DNA of 64,000 nt from Methylophilaceae bacterium (GTDB taxonomy: Bacteria > Pseudomonadota > Gammaproteobacteria > Burkholderiales > Methylophilaceae), in the NCBI GenBank assembly GCA_009926205.1, contig RFPI01000004.1:1-64000 (forward strand), in the 5' to 3' direction. The notes under the pieces are model-generated. The model ran no database searches and was not told where the DNA came from. It saw only the letters and a program-made list of their open reading frames with translations. Positions 19,046-27,366 of the stretch are shown piece after piece (the stretch's first letter is position 1; the number at the start of each line of letters is the position of its first letter). The position numbers and the translations under genes were made by a program.

Positions 19046-19369
19046 CTATTCAAATAATGTTTGAATAACTGCGCTGGGTTTTTCACTATCAGCTCTTTGC
19101 TCTATGAAATCAAGTGTGAGAGGGCAGCGATTAGGTTTTTTGACCGCCTTGCGACGCTTAGGTGTCTTTGCCTCTAAATCGATAAATGGTTTTTGACTCA
19201 CTCTTATATAGCCTGCTTGGGATAACTTTTGGCTTGTTGTTTCAAATTGACTTAATGGGTTGTCGATATTTTGGAGGGTGATTACATCCTTATGCACTTT
19301 AACAACGTTGTACATACTGAATTTGCCAGTACTTTGTTTCCCATAGATTTCACCTACTTGGATTAGCAC
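19046..19369 (-). CDS. Hypothetical protein, 107 residues
   Basis: I do not recognise this gene. It starts at GTG 19369 behind a strong GAGGAGGG ribosome site with 6-base spacing, which supports it being real. The product is soluble, with a beta-rich first half (MLIQVGEIYGKQSTGKFSMYN, then VVKVHKDVITLQNI). A basic middle segment (KTPKRRKAVKKPNR) precedes a short helical end. The layout suggests a small nucleic-acid- or ribosome-associated protein, but this is a guess. It converges on rimO with a 13-base gap and no clear terminator between them. Confidence 0.65.
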   Translation of the reverse strand: MLIQVGEIYGKQSTGKFSMYNVVKVHKDVITLQNIDNPLSQFETTSQKLSQAGYIRVSQKPFIDLEAKTPKRRKAVKKPNRCPLTLDFIEQRADSEKPSAVIQTLFE

Positions 19370-19519
19370 TAATATCCCTCCTCATTTCGTTTTAAAATAA
19401 TAGCGCTTCTTTTAATGTAACGGCAAGAGAATCCACCGCTATATTTGATGAACCAAAAGACTTAGGTTGTAGTCTGAACAACATATTTAAATTTATATAC
19501 TTATGTTTCTGGATATTCA

Positions 19520-20050
19520 ATGAAAAAACTTCTATTTGTTTTGCTGTTGTTAAGTTCAAGTGCATTTGCTGAATGCTCAGATATTTACCAACATCAGTTT
19601 AAGACACTTCAAGGTGACACCATCAATCTTTGTGATTACCAAAATAAACCTATATTGATAGTCAATACTGCAAGCAAATGTGGATTTACCCCGCAATTTG
19701 AAGCGTTGGAAAGCTTATACAAACAGCATCAATCCAATCTTCTCATCATTGGTTTTCCCTCCAATGACTTTAATCAAGAACTCAAGTCTGACAAAGAAAT
19801 TGGTGATTTTTGTAAAAAAACCTATCAGGTCAACTTTCCGATGGTGACTAAAACATCAGTGGTCGGACCAGCTGCAAATCCTCTTTACAAAAAACTTACC
19901 CAAGCAACTCACCAAGCGCCTATGTGGAATTTTTATAAATATCTGATTCTGCCAGAGGGTAAAAAAATCTACGCTTTTAGCAGTGATGTTTCTCCCGATA
20001 GCCCAGAATTGATGGATAAGTTAAAACCTTACCTAAAAATTAAACAATAA
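19520..20050 (+). CDS. Exported glutathione/thioredoxin peroxidase
   Basis: Thiol peroxidase of the glutathione-peroxidase family that reduces hydrogen peroxide and organic peroxides. The 176-residue protein begins with a signal peptide (MKKLLFVLLLLSSSAFAE, cleavage after SAFA), so it acts in the periplasm, unlike cytoplasmic BtuE/GpxA. The active-site region NTASKCGFTPQF contains cysteine rather than selenocysteine, and the catalytic partners appear in GFPSNDF and PMWNFYKYLI. It stands alone, and no regulator is adjacent. Confidence 0.9.
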   Translation: MKKLLFVLLLLSSSAFAECSDIYQHQFKTLQGDTINLCDYQNKPILIVNTASKCGFTPQFEALESLYKQHQSNLLIIGFPSNDFNQELKSDKEIGDFCKKTYQVNFPMVTKTSVVGPAANPLYKKLTQATHQAPMWNFYKYLILPEGKKIYAFSSDVSPDSPELMDKLKPYLKIKQ

Positions 20051-20183
20051 GGATTATTTCTGGCATGATTATGATTTTATAAATGTCAGTTATTTCAAGC
20101 ATTGCTATAGGTTATTTATAGTTTTAAATGTTCAATAAATGCTTCAATTAGGGTGTGAGGTTGTCTCTTTCCCCCTTTATCTT

Positions 20184-20211
20184 TTGCCCTTATTCGTCAA
20201 TTAAATATAAT
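20184..20211 (+). promoter_or_regulatory. Candidate sigma-70 promoter of the type I secretion operon
   Basis: TTGCCC (20184-20189) and TATAAT (20206-20211) are separated by 16 bases in the 429-base gap before the TolC-like gene. The -10 box is perfect and the -35 box matches four of six positions. If used, it gives a leader of about 260 nt containing two hairpins. The gap itself contains no convincing reading frame. Confidence 0.4.
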
Positions 20212-20306
20212 AATAAACAGCATGTTAGTCTAAAAATTCCCACTTAAATAAGTGTAGCCTATTCATGGTATTTTATCCCGCTCAACTCATCTCTAAAATC
20301 TAGGGC

Positions 20307-20331
20307 AAATCCTATCTTCCGGTAGGGTTTT
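20307..20331 (+). promoter_or_regulatory. Terminator-like hairpin in the leader of the secretion operon
   Basis: AAATCCTA (20307-20314) pairs with TAGGGTTT (20323-20330), one pair being a G-U wobble, around an 8-nt loop; the U run extends to 20331. It lies about 150 bases before the TolC-like start and could be an attenuator, the terminator of an upstream transcript, or chance. Confidence 0.35.
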
Positions 20332-20359
20332 AATTCAATAGTTTGTTCATTAATAATAA

Positions 20360-20410
20360 ATGCCCCAGCAATTGAGTTAAATAACAACAAATCGATCAGT
20401 TCTGGGGCAT
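20360..20410 (+). repeat. Inverted repeat in the same leader
   Basis: ATGCCCCAG (20360-20368) and CTGGGGCAT (20402-20410) form a perfect 9-bp stem with a 33-nt loop, flanked by partly complementary AATAAT/ATTAAT sequence. It is the most GC-rich element in this AT-rich gap and lies 70 bases upstream of the TolC-like gene. No U tract follows, so a regulatory role (RNA fold or protein site) fits better than termination. Confidence 0.35.
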
Positions 20411-20479
20411 TAATAATTCAAGATTTTAAGAAACCGCAATCGATAAGGATTCTAACTTTCTCAAATATCTCAATGCTGG

Positions 20480-21847
20480 ATGGTAAATTTGACTGCATCA
20501 CTTCGTCACTGTTACAAAAAATTGCTGTTGATAAAAAGATTTCTGACGATCGTCATTGGTGTTTTTAGTATTAGCGCATCTGTTCAAGCTTATACACTCG
20601 CTGAGTTAATCAATATCGCGATTACTAGCCATCCTAGCGTTCAGTCTCAATTGTCATTAATTCAGTCCGCAGATGCATCGATTGATTCGGCAAAATGGAG
20701 CTTTTTTCCCACACCAGGCTTTAGTGTACAAAGGGCCTCGGCAAGTGATAAAGACCCACAATTTGCCAATGGAAATAATCAAAATGACACCATCTATACT
20801 TTTAGACTGAGCCAACCTTTATGGACTGGTGGGCGTTTAACGGCGCTTTTAGATAGAGCATATGCGAGTGGTGAATACAGCGCCAGCAGTTTAAGGCTGA
20901 CACGCAAAGAGCTATCTTTAAGAGTCCTTCAGTATTACAGCAGTATTGTTTCTAATGATTTACGCATTCAAGCAATCAAAAGAAGTTTGGCTGAGCATGA
21001 AAAATTAAAAGGACTTATCCAGCGGCGTATAAAAGGCGGGGTCTCTCCCGAAGGGGATTTAACCCAAGTTATTATGCGTATGGATCAATTACAAGCAGAC
21101 TTGCTCAATATTGAAACATCACTGATGGCTTCTTTAGAGACGTTATCTCAGCTGATAGGACAACCTTTAACGCTTGATAAGGTGACCTCTGAAATCAGTC
21201 GTCACATCCCCATCAATAGTCAGTCAACAGATCTACTGATAGAGGCATATCGAAACGATCCCACACTTGAAAGATTAGAAGCACAAATCAAATTACAACA
21301 AGCTGAATTGTCTGTCACCCAGTCCTATTTACAACCCGATGTCAGTTTGAGAATGGAACGACAGTATGGCAGTTTCTATAACCCAGATTTTTACGGTGGG
21401 CGAATTCCGCCATTAACCAGAATGTATATAGAAGTCGGCTCAAATTTTGGTGCTGGCTTATCTTCTTTCTCCAATATAGAGGCATCACGATTACGCTATG
21501 AGTCAGCAATTGCAGACCTAGAGTCAGGTAAACGTAGCATTGCCGAGCAAATTCAGGTCGCACACGCGCAATACTCCACTATTAGTCATCGTATCGATAC
21601 GCTTAATGAATCTCTTATGGCGGCGCAGGAAATTCAAATGGCATGGGAAAGACAGTTCTTAGCGGGCAGGCGAACTTGGAATGATTTGATGAATGCTGTG
21701 CGAGAAATTAATCAAATTGATTTGCAGATTGCTGATGCTAAAGCCTATCAAATTCAAACATCTTGGCAGATTGCTATCGTTTCGCAAGGGGTGGAATCGG
21801 TACTACGCAAACAAGGATTTCAAATTGGTCAGGAGGCTACTCGATGA
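20480..21847 (+). CDS. TolC-family outer-membrane component of a type I secretion system (LapE-like)
   Basis: Outer-membrane channel that completes a type I secretion conduit with the ABC and membrane-fusion genes that follow. The 455-residue protein has an N-terminal signal (IVIGVFSISASVQA, cleavage before YTLAEL). It carries the duplicated OEP coiled-coil repeats, with TLAELINIAITSHPSVQSQ in the first and a second repeat from about residue 245. LSQPLWTGGRLTALLDRA lies in the first barrel hairpin. The ATG at 20480 has only a weak ribosome site. It ends in an ATGA overlap with the ABC gene. Confidence 0.88.
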   Translation: MVNLTASLRHCYKKLLLIKRFLTIVIGVFSISASVQAYTLAELINIAITSHPSVQSQLSLIQSADASIDSAKWSFFPTPGFSVQRASASDKDPQFANGNNQNDTIYTFRLSQPLWTGGRLTALLDRAYASGEYSASSLRLTRKELSLRVLQYYSSIVSNDLRIQAIKRSLAEHEKLKGLIQRRIKGGVSPEGDLTQVIMRMDQLQADLLNIETSLMASLETLSQLIGQPLTLDKVTSEISRHIPINSQSTDLLIEAYRNDPTLERLEAQIKLQQAELSVTQSYLQPDVSLRMERQYGSFYNPDFYGGRIPPLTRMYIEVGSNFGAGLSSFSNIEASRLRYESAIADLESGKRSIAEQIQVAHAQYSTISHRIDTLNESLMAAQEIQMAWERQFLAGRRTWNDLMNAVREINQIDLQIADAKAYQIQTSWQIAIVSQGVESVLRKQGFQIGQEATR

Positions 21848-23964
21848 GTCCATTTTTCTTTACATTGGTTCGTTTATCTCAATTACAAACTGAGCGAATT
21901 GACCATCTTGCATTAACAGAAATTCTTGAGCCCTATGCCAACATTGAGGTGACACAGCAATCGGCATCAGATATCAAAAAAATCCTGCGTAAAGTCATGA
22001 GCCTGATGCAACTGCCGCCCCCCAAATTTATGACGGCGGCCGATGCTGCAAAAACACCCTTGCTAGTATTTCATCAAGGTTTGGGCTGGGGGATAGTGCG
22101 CGGCTTAAATGCAAAAGGGGAGTGGGTGACGGAGTGGTTTGATGTTGAAAAACGTCAATTTAAGGAAGAATTGATTCCAGAGTTAGGCGTGTTGGTATTT
22201 GCTAAGCTCAGACTTGCTCAGCCTTTTGAGCTTGGAAAATCACCTATTTCACAACTGATTATCAAAGAAATCTTGTCGCACAAATCGCATTTGCTAGAAA
22301 TTATTTTTGGCACATTGCTGATCAATATTATTGCTTTGGCAGTGTCGTTTTACTCTATGCAAGTGTACGACAGAGTCGTCCCCACAGGCGCATTGCAAAC
22401 GCTTTTTGTTCTGACAAGCGGGGCAATATTAGCAGTTGTATTTGAGATAGTCGCGAAACACATCCGCTCACATTTACAAATGCATTTGATTGATGAAGTG
22501 GACGCTAGATTGGCAAGAGCTGTGTATACCCGTTTTCTATCCATACGCTTGGATCAATTGCCTGCTAGCGTCGGGGTATTAGCCAGTCAACTGCGTGGCT
22601 ATGAGTCTGTGCGTACATTTTTCACCGCTGTTGGCACATTTATGATGGTGGATTTGCCTTTTGTATTCATTTTCTTATGGGTGATTTGGCTGCTCGCGCC
22701 AGCTTTGTCGGTGATTCCTCTTATTTTCCTCGTGATAGCAGTGTCGCTCGGGATGTTTTATCAACATCGGTTAAATGACACTATCAAACAAGTCGACAAG
22801 CTTTCTCATTTTAAAGTGGGGTTGATGGTTGAAACTGTAGAGGGAGCAGAAACCATCAAATCAGGTCATGGCGGATGGCGCATGTTGTCTCAATGGATGA
22901 AGGTGACCGATGCGTCACGTGATCAAGAGTTAACGATGAAAAACATCAACGAGTTTTCTGCACATTTGACAGGTTTTTTCCAACAAGCTGCCTATGTGAG
23001 CATGGTGGCATTTGGTGCATATTTGATTACCAAAGGCGAGTTGACCATGGGTGGTCTGATTGCCTGCTCCATTCTCTCTGGCAGGGTGCTGGCACCTGTG
23101 GCAGCCATTCCGGCACAAATGATGCAATGGGCCTCAACAAGAGTCGCGATTGATGGCTTAGACAGAATTTGGCGCTTAGAGAGTGATCATCATGATGTCG
23201 AACAGCCCGTTATTTTGGACAATATTGTTGGAAATTATCGTTTTGAAGATGTTGAATATACCTACGATAAGACACGCAGTGCCATCCGTATTGAGCATTT
23301 ACAGATAAAGGCTGGGGAGAAAATTGCCATTATTGGGCCGGTTGGATCTGGCAAGACCACATTGTTGCGACTGCTCAGCGGGATGTATAAACCGGCAAAA
23401 GGCAAGATCACTTTGCAGGACGTTGACATCACCCAACTATCCAAACCTGTATTGGCTGAGCACGTAGGGTATTTGCAGCAAGATGGTCGCTTGTTTGCTG
23501 GAACACTCAGAGAAAATCTCATACTTGGGATGTTAGACCCCGGCGATGACGTGATACTGCAAGCGGCTGAATTGACAGGCTTAAAAGAAGCGTTATTACA
23601 AACCCATCCCAAAGGATTGCAACTGGAAATTAATGAGGGTGGCACAGGCCTCTCAGGCGGGCAGAAACAGTTGGTTAATCTGACTAGAATTTTTCTGCGT
23701 AAGCCGACAATTTGGCTGCTAGATGAGCCTACCGCTTCTATGGATCAAAACCTACAGAACAAAGTCATTCATGCATTAAATAATACGCTGCGTGCAGAAG
23801 ATACGATGGTAGTGGTCACCCATAAAACCGAGTTATTACAATTGGTAAGCAGAATTATTGTAGTGGTTAACAGCAAAGTTGTGATGGATGGGCCAACCAT
23901 GCAAGTCTTACAACAATTACAACAGCCCAGTGCGGCACCTGCAGCACAAGAACAAGTTGCATAG
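21844..23964 (+). CDS. Type I secretion ABC transporter (permease/ATPase, LapB-like)
   Basis: Inner-membrane ABC exporter energising type I secretion. From the ATG at 21844 (AGGAGG seven bases upstream, ATGA overlap with the tolC-like gene) the product has 706 residues. It has an N-terminal C39-like domain (about 1-125) without a recognisable catalytic Cys/His pair, as in LapB/HlyB-type exporters, then a six-helix membrane domain (about 145-430). The ATPase domain has GPVGSGKTTLLRL, LSGGQKQLVNLTR, WLLDEPTASMD and VVVTHKTE. The degenerate peptidase domain argues for a large RTX-type substrate with a C-terminal signal rather than a bacteriocin with a GG leader. Confidence 0.92.
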   Translation: MSPFFFTLVRLSQLQTERIDHLALTEILEPYANIEVTQQSASDIKKILRKVMSLMQLPPPKFMTAADAAKTPLLVFHQGLGWGIVRGLNAKGEWVTEWFDVEKRQFKEELIPELGVLVFAKLRLAQPFELGKSPISQLIIKEILSHKSHLLEIIFGTLLINIIALAVSFYSMQVYDRVVPTGALQTLFVLTSGAILAVVFEIVAKHIRSHLQMHLIDEVDARLARAVYTRFLSIRLDQLPASVGVLASQLRGYESVRTFFTAVGTFMMVDLPFVFIFLWVIWLLAPALSVIPLIFLVIAVSLGMFYQHRLNDTIKQVDKLSHFKVGLMVETVEGAETIKSGHGGWRMLSQWMKVTDASRDQELTMKNINEFSAHLTGFFQQAAYVSMVAFGAYLITKGELTMGGLIACSILSGRVLAPVAAIPAQMMQWASTRVAIDGLDRIWRLESDHHDVEQPVILDNIVGNYRFEDVEYTYDKTRSAIRIEHLQIKAGEKIAIIGPVGSGKTTLLRLLSGMYKPAKGKITLQDVDITQLSKPVLAEHVGYLQQDGRLFAGTLRENLILGMLDPGDDVILQAAELTGLKEALLQTHPKGLQLEINEGGTGLSGGQKQLVNLTRIFLRKPTIWLLDEPTASMDQNLQNKVIHALNNTLRAEDTMVVVTHKTELLQLVSRIIVVVNSKVVMDGPTMQVLQQLQQPSAAPAAQEQVA

Positions 23965-23981
23965 TCTAGGATTGAATAAAA

Positions 23982-25187
23982 ATGAAAATGCAAAGTAAAT
24001 TTAAAGATCTCTTCGATATTGGTAACCAAAAAGACAAATCTCATCCACGCTCGATTTTGCTGTTTATGTTATTGGTGTTGATTGTATTTGTCTTATGGTC
24101 GCGCTATGTCACGATAGACCGAACTGTAAGAGCTCAGGGTACTGTGACATCAGAAGCTAGAACTCAAGTGATACAAGCAGTGGACGGTGGTGCGCTGAGT
24201 GATATCAAAGTAAGAGAAGGGCAGACAGTCAAAGCAGGACAAGTGCTTGCAGTATTAGAGAAGGAGCGAGCAGTCGCGGGGTTTCAAGAAGCCTCCTCCA
24301 GAGTGGCCTCTTTAAAGGCAGCATTAATTCGCTCTGAAGCGGAGTATCAAGGCAAGCCTCTTATGTTTGGGTCAGAGTTTGCTCCATATCCTGAGTTTGT
24401 ATCGGCACAAATGGGGTTTTATCAACAGCGCAAACAAACTCTCGAAGAAGAGTTGCGCATTATTCGCGAAGCAAGAGTATGGGCACAACAAGAGCTAAAA
24501 ACCAATGAAGAATTGTTTCTGACCAAGGATGTGAGTGAGTTAGAAGTCATGCGAGCGCGACGTCAGGTTCTAGATCTTGATGCGAGAGAAGCTCAGGCTA
24601 AAAACAAATACTTGCAAGAGGCAAGGCAAGAAGCGGTGCGTTTAGAGGATGAGCTGTCATCTAATACCCAACGTTTAAATGAACGTAAAAGCGTATTGGA
24701 TCACACCGACATTATTTCTCCTGTAAATGGAGTAGTTAAGTTTTTACGCATCAATACCACAGGGGGTGTTTTGCGTGCCGGAGATGAGCTTATGCAAATC
24801 TCGCCTACGGATAGTGGTTTGTTAATGGAGGTTAAAATTAATCCAGCAGATATCGCTAGCCTCAAGACGGGTATGCCTGCGCGAATTCGTTTTGATGCAT
24901 TTGACTACACAGTTTATGGTGTTGCGCAAGGCGAGGTGATCAATATTAGTCCAGACACCATTTCTGAAGGACCCTCGCCAGTGCCTGGTGCAGGATTACC
25001 AGGTTCAATACCGCAAACTTATTACAGAGCACAAATTCAAATTGATCCTAAAAACACCCCAGCAAAAATTAAAGTGAAATTGGGTATGGCAGTGACGGCA
25101 GACATTGTCGTTGGAGAAAGAGATCTATTTAGCTACATGGTGAAACCGATTATCAAATCATTGTCAGGAGGTTTGCATGAACGTTAA
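23982..25187 (+). CDS. Type I secretion membrane fusion protein (HlyD/LapC-like)
   Basis: Periplasmic adaptor linking the ABC exporter to the TolC-like channel. The 401-residue protein has a short cytoplasmic N-terminus, one membrane span at about 25-45 (SILLFMLLVLIVFVLWSRYVT), and a lipoyl half-motif. A long alpha-helical hairpin (about 100-230, rich in Arg/Glu/Gln) is followed by the second lipoyl half (DIISPVNGVVKFLRINTTGG) and a beta-barrel domain. It follows the ABC gene by 17 bases. The substrate is not encoded beside it; the adhesin-like fragment at 91-261 is of the type such systems export. Confidence 0.92.
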   Translation: MKMQSKFKDLFDIGNQKDKSHPRSILLFMLLVLIVFVLWSRYVTIDRTVRAQGTVTSEARTQVIQAVDGGALSDIKVREGQTVKAGQVLAVLEKERAVAGFQEASSRVASLKAALIRSEAEYQGKPLMFGSEFAPYPEFVSAQMGFYQQRKQTLEEELRIIREARVWAQQELKTNEELFLTKDVSELEVMRARRQVLDLDAREAQAKNKYLQEARQEAVRLEDELSSNTQRLNERKSVLDHTDIISPVNGVVKFLRINTTGGVLRAGDELMQISPTDSGLLMEVKINPADIASLKTGMPARIRFDAFDYTVYGVAQGEVINISPDTISEGPSPVPGAGLPGSIPQTYYRAQIQIDPKNTPAKIKVKLGMAVTADIVVGERDLFSYMVKPIIKSLSGGLHER

Positions 25188-25290
25188 AAAAGTAAGCTCT
25201 AGCACTCATGGATTATTTCATTTTTGGCGAGTGTTATTGTTAGATACGCTTGATGACGTATGTAAAACCATTGTCACCATAAAAAAATAA
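25177..25290 (+). CDS. 37-residue ORF coupled to the end of the secretion operon
   Basis: An ATG at 25177 lies five bases after AGGAGG (25166-25171), inside the last codons of the HlyD-like gene in a different frame, and overlaps its stop codon (25185-25187). The frame encodes MNVKKVSSSTHGLFHFWRVL, continuing LLDTLDDVCKTIVTIKK, and ends at 25290. The ribosome site is one of the strongest in the operon, which argues for translation. The product is small, basic and amphipathic with one Cys. I recognise no family. It could be a small accessory or regulatory peptide of the secretion system, or a remnant of a longer gene. Confidence 0.5.
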   Translation: MNVKKVSSSTHGLFHFWRVLLLDTLDDVCKTIVTIKK

Positions 25291-25317
25291 AAACTTTTCA
25301 CTGAAAGCAATATTGGC

Positions 25318-25917
25318 CTAGGAAATCCATTTTTGCACCCAACGCAATCTCAAGATGAGCAGCATGCTAACAATCGAAGTATAAATCCATGGCTCACTGT
25401 AGTCTTTTTTAGTGAGCCAAAAGAAGTGTAATAGGGCGAAAATTGCGATGAGATAAATAAGACTATGTAAACGTTTCCAGTTTTGCTTTAGTCGAATGAT
25501 CATGGTTTTATTTGAAGTGCATGCCAAGGGAATCATCATTAACCATGCAGAAAAGCCAATATAAACGTAACGATGTTTATAGAGGTCATGCCACATATCT
25601 CCCCAATCAAAACTATAGTCCACCCATACATAGGCTAATAAATGTAAGCATGCATAGAAAAAACTATAAAGTCCAAAGGTGCGTCTTAAAACAATCAAAG
25701 AGGTTTGTTTAGTTATTTTGACTATTGGGGACACAGACAGTGTTATGCATATAAAAATGAGGGTCCATAAGCCAAGGTGGCGTTCAATTTTTTCAACAGG
25801 ATTCGCCCCTAATTGCTCATAAAAAATATCATCAATAAGTATCCCAAGCGGAATCAGGCAGGCTATCCAAATAAGTTTGCGCAATATGGGAAAGCGCTTA
25901 ATTAAAAAGTCTTTCAT
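25318..25917 (-). CDS. msrQ: MsrQ, haem-b membrane subunit of the periplasmic methionine sulfoxide reductase
   Basis: Inner-membrane cytochrome (ferric-reductase-like fold) that passes electrons from the quinone pool or flavin reductase to MsrP. The 199-residue protein has about six membrane helices, with probable haem-ligand histidines in YACLHLLAYVWVDYSF and LKQNWKRLHSLIYLIAIFALLHFFW. It starts two bases after msrP, so the pair forms one unit. It converges on the type I secretion operon with a 27-base gap. Confidence 0.93.
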   Translation of the reverse strand: MKDFLIKRFPILRKLIWIACLIPLGILIDDIFYEQLGANPVEKIERHLGLWTLIFICITLSVSPIVKITKQTSLIVLRRTFGLYSFFYACLHLLAYVWVDYSFDWGDMWHDLYKHRYVYIGFSAWLMMIPLACTSNKTMIIRLKQNWKRLHSLIYLIAIFALLHFFWLTKKDYSEPWIYTSIVSMLLILRLRWVQKWIS

Positions 25918-25919
25918 GT

Positions 25920-26855
25920 TTAGTAGTATTTGCGCAAATCCATCCCTTGGTAAAGACTGGCAACTTGATCGGCATAGCCATTGAACATTTCCGTTTTTCT
26001 TCGTTTACTAAACAGTCCATCACCTAGTCTTCTTTCAGTTGCTTGTGACCAGCGCGGATGGTCAACTTCTGGGTTGACGTTGGCATAGAAACCATATTCA
26101 CGACCATTGGCCTGCATCCAAGTGCTGATAGGCATCTTTTCGGTAAGTTTGATATTCACAATGGCTTTAATGCTCTTAAATCCATACTTCCAAGGAACAA
26201 CCAAACGCACCGGCGCACCATTTTGATTGGTAAGAGGTTTTCCATAGATACCTAAACCCAATAGAGTAAGAGGGTGCATGGCTTCGTCAATTCTTAATCC
26301 TTCGGTATAGGGCCAGTCTAATACATTAGAGTTTTGACCTAACATTTCACTCGGCCGGTGCAGCGAAGTAAATTGTACAAATTTTGCATTAGAGGTCAGG
26401 CCAGCTTTTTTTAGAAGGCTACTCAGTGGAATGCCTGCCCAAGGAATCACCATAGACCATCCCTCTACACAGCGTAAACGATATATGCGTTCTTCCAAAG
26501 GCGCTAACTTAAGTATATCGTCCATATCTAAGGTTATTGTTTGTTTAACTTCACCTTCGATTTTAATCTGCCAGCCTTGGGTATTAAGTTGCTGTGCATA
26601 TTTGGCTGGATCAGATTTTCCAGTGCCAAATTCGTAGTAATTGTTATAGCTGATGATATCTTCGTAAGCGCTTATTTTTTCTGAGGACTTTTCTTTTGAT
26701 TCGATGATGGCTGGTAGCTTGATTAACTGGGCTGCTGCATTAGAGGCGTAGGTCAAATAACCCAATCCACCCAAGCCCAAACCAAGCTGTTTCATGAACT
26801 TTCTGCGCTGTAGGAAAATATGTTCTGGTGTAATTTCGCTGGGATTAATCGACAT
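25920..26855 (-). CDS. msrP: MsrP, molybdopterin-dependent periplasmic methionine sulfoxide reductase
   Basis: Molybdenum enzyme that repairs methionine sulfoxide in envelope proteins. From the ATG at 26855 (GTGGAG six bases upstream) it has 311 residues. A Tat signal is visible (LQRRKFMKQLGLGLGGLGYL), and the sulfite-oxidase-type Moco domain contains YRLRCVEGWSMVIPWAGIPLS with the Mo-ligand Cys. GAPVRLVVPWKYGFKSIK and the family C-terminus (NGYADQVASLYQGMDLRKYY) follow. An in-frame GTG at 26867 would add four residues but coincides with the ribosome site. Confidence 0.94.
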   Translation of the reverse strand: MSINPSEITPEHIFLQRRKFMKQLGLGLGGLGYLTYASNAAAQLIKLPAIIESKEKSSEKISAYEDIISYNNYYEFGTGKSDPAKYAQQLNTQGWQIKIEGEVKQTITLDMDDILKLAPLEERIYRLRCVEGWSMVIPWAGIPLSSLLKKAGLTSNAKFVQFTSLHRPSEMLGQNSNVLDWPYTEGLRIDEAMHPLTLLGLGIYGKPLTNQNGAPVRLVVPWKYGFKSIKAIVNIKLTEKMPISTWMQANGREYGFYANVNPEVDHPRWSQATERRLGDGLFSKRRKTEMFNGYADQVASLYQGMDLRKYY

Positions 26856-26886
26856 AATGTTCTCCACATCAGCACAGGGTTAAAAT

Positions 26887-26915
26887 AAAATCAGGCTGAA
26901 GCTCAGCCTGATTTT
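26887..26915 (-). terminator. 13-bp hairpin between the EF-hand gene and msrP
   Basis: AAAATCAGGCTGA (26887-26899) and TCAGCCTGATTTT (26903-26915) form a perfect 13-bp stem with a 3-nt loop, 25 bases past the EF-hand stop codon on the minus strand. The U-rich 3' arm makes a good intrinsic terminator in either direction. It separates the EF-hand gene from msrPQ. Confidence 0.75.
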
Positions 26916-26940
26916 AAGACTATCAAACCATTACTAAAGT

Positions 26941-27366
26941 TTAGTTCAACAGTTTTTGTGCCCATTCTTGAGCAGATATTTGTTTATCTTGTGATGCATC
27001 CATGGCACTGAATAGCATCTTATGGAATGCAACGAATTCATCTTTAGTCACTTTGTGGTCATGGTTGCTATCCATTGCATCCATCACTTCTAGTTTTGAA
27101 ATAGTGCGCGCATAACCGCCATCACCAAGCATAGCCGCACCTTTTTTACCAATGCCTACCCACTCTTTAGCATCTAACATACCGTCTTTATTGGTATCGA
27201 CGGCATCAAATAGGCCACTGTAATAATCTTTAAATTCTGCTTCTGTGACCATATGGTCACCATTGGCATCCACCATTTTCATCACGGTTAGTTTGCCCAC
27301 AGATGAAGCGTATCCGCCTGTGGCTAACATGGGTCGGCGTATGTTGTCATTGAAGCCAATAGTCAT
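26941..27366 (-). CDS. EF-hand calcium-binding protein whose signal-peptide region is out of frame
   Basis: The 141-residue frame carries four EF-hand-like loops: DANGDHMVTEAEF, DTNKDGMLDAKEW, DSNHDHKVTKDEF and DASQDKQISAQEW. This indicates calcium binding. The frame lacks an export signal, but a strong ribosome site (AAGGAG, minus strand 27410-27405) precedes an ATG at 27398 that reads MKKYGISLVTA and then TGA. Past that stop the same frame reads LLASMTTYADP, which completes a normal signal peptide with cleavage after TYA. The ancestral gene therefore probably began at 27398 and has suffered a stop plus a one-base loss before MLATGGYAS. Today's frame can only start at the ATG overlapping that TGA (ATGA), which would leave the product cytoplasmic. 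Confidence 0.75.
   Translation of the reverse strand: MTIGFNDNIRRPMLATGGYASSVGKLTVMKMVDANGDHMVTEAEFKDYYSGLFDAVDTNKDGMLDAKEWVGIGKKGAAMLGDGGYARTISKLEVMDAMDSNHDHKVTKDEFVAFHKMLFSAMDASQDKQISAQEWAQKLLN

Noticed and set aside
19048-19066. ATTCAAA/TTTGAAT palindrome between rimO and the 107-residue gene
   Set aside because: Short AT-rich stem inside codons of the minus-strand gene with no T tract; not convincing as a terminator.
20300-20345. Cyclic-di-GMP-I (GEMM) riboswitch upstream of the secretion operon
   Set aside because: Only the GGGCAAA-like start and a CCGGTAGG stretch match; the central GACGCAAAGCC element and the second paired domain are missing.
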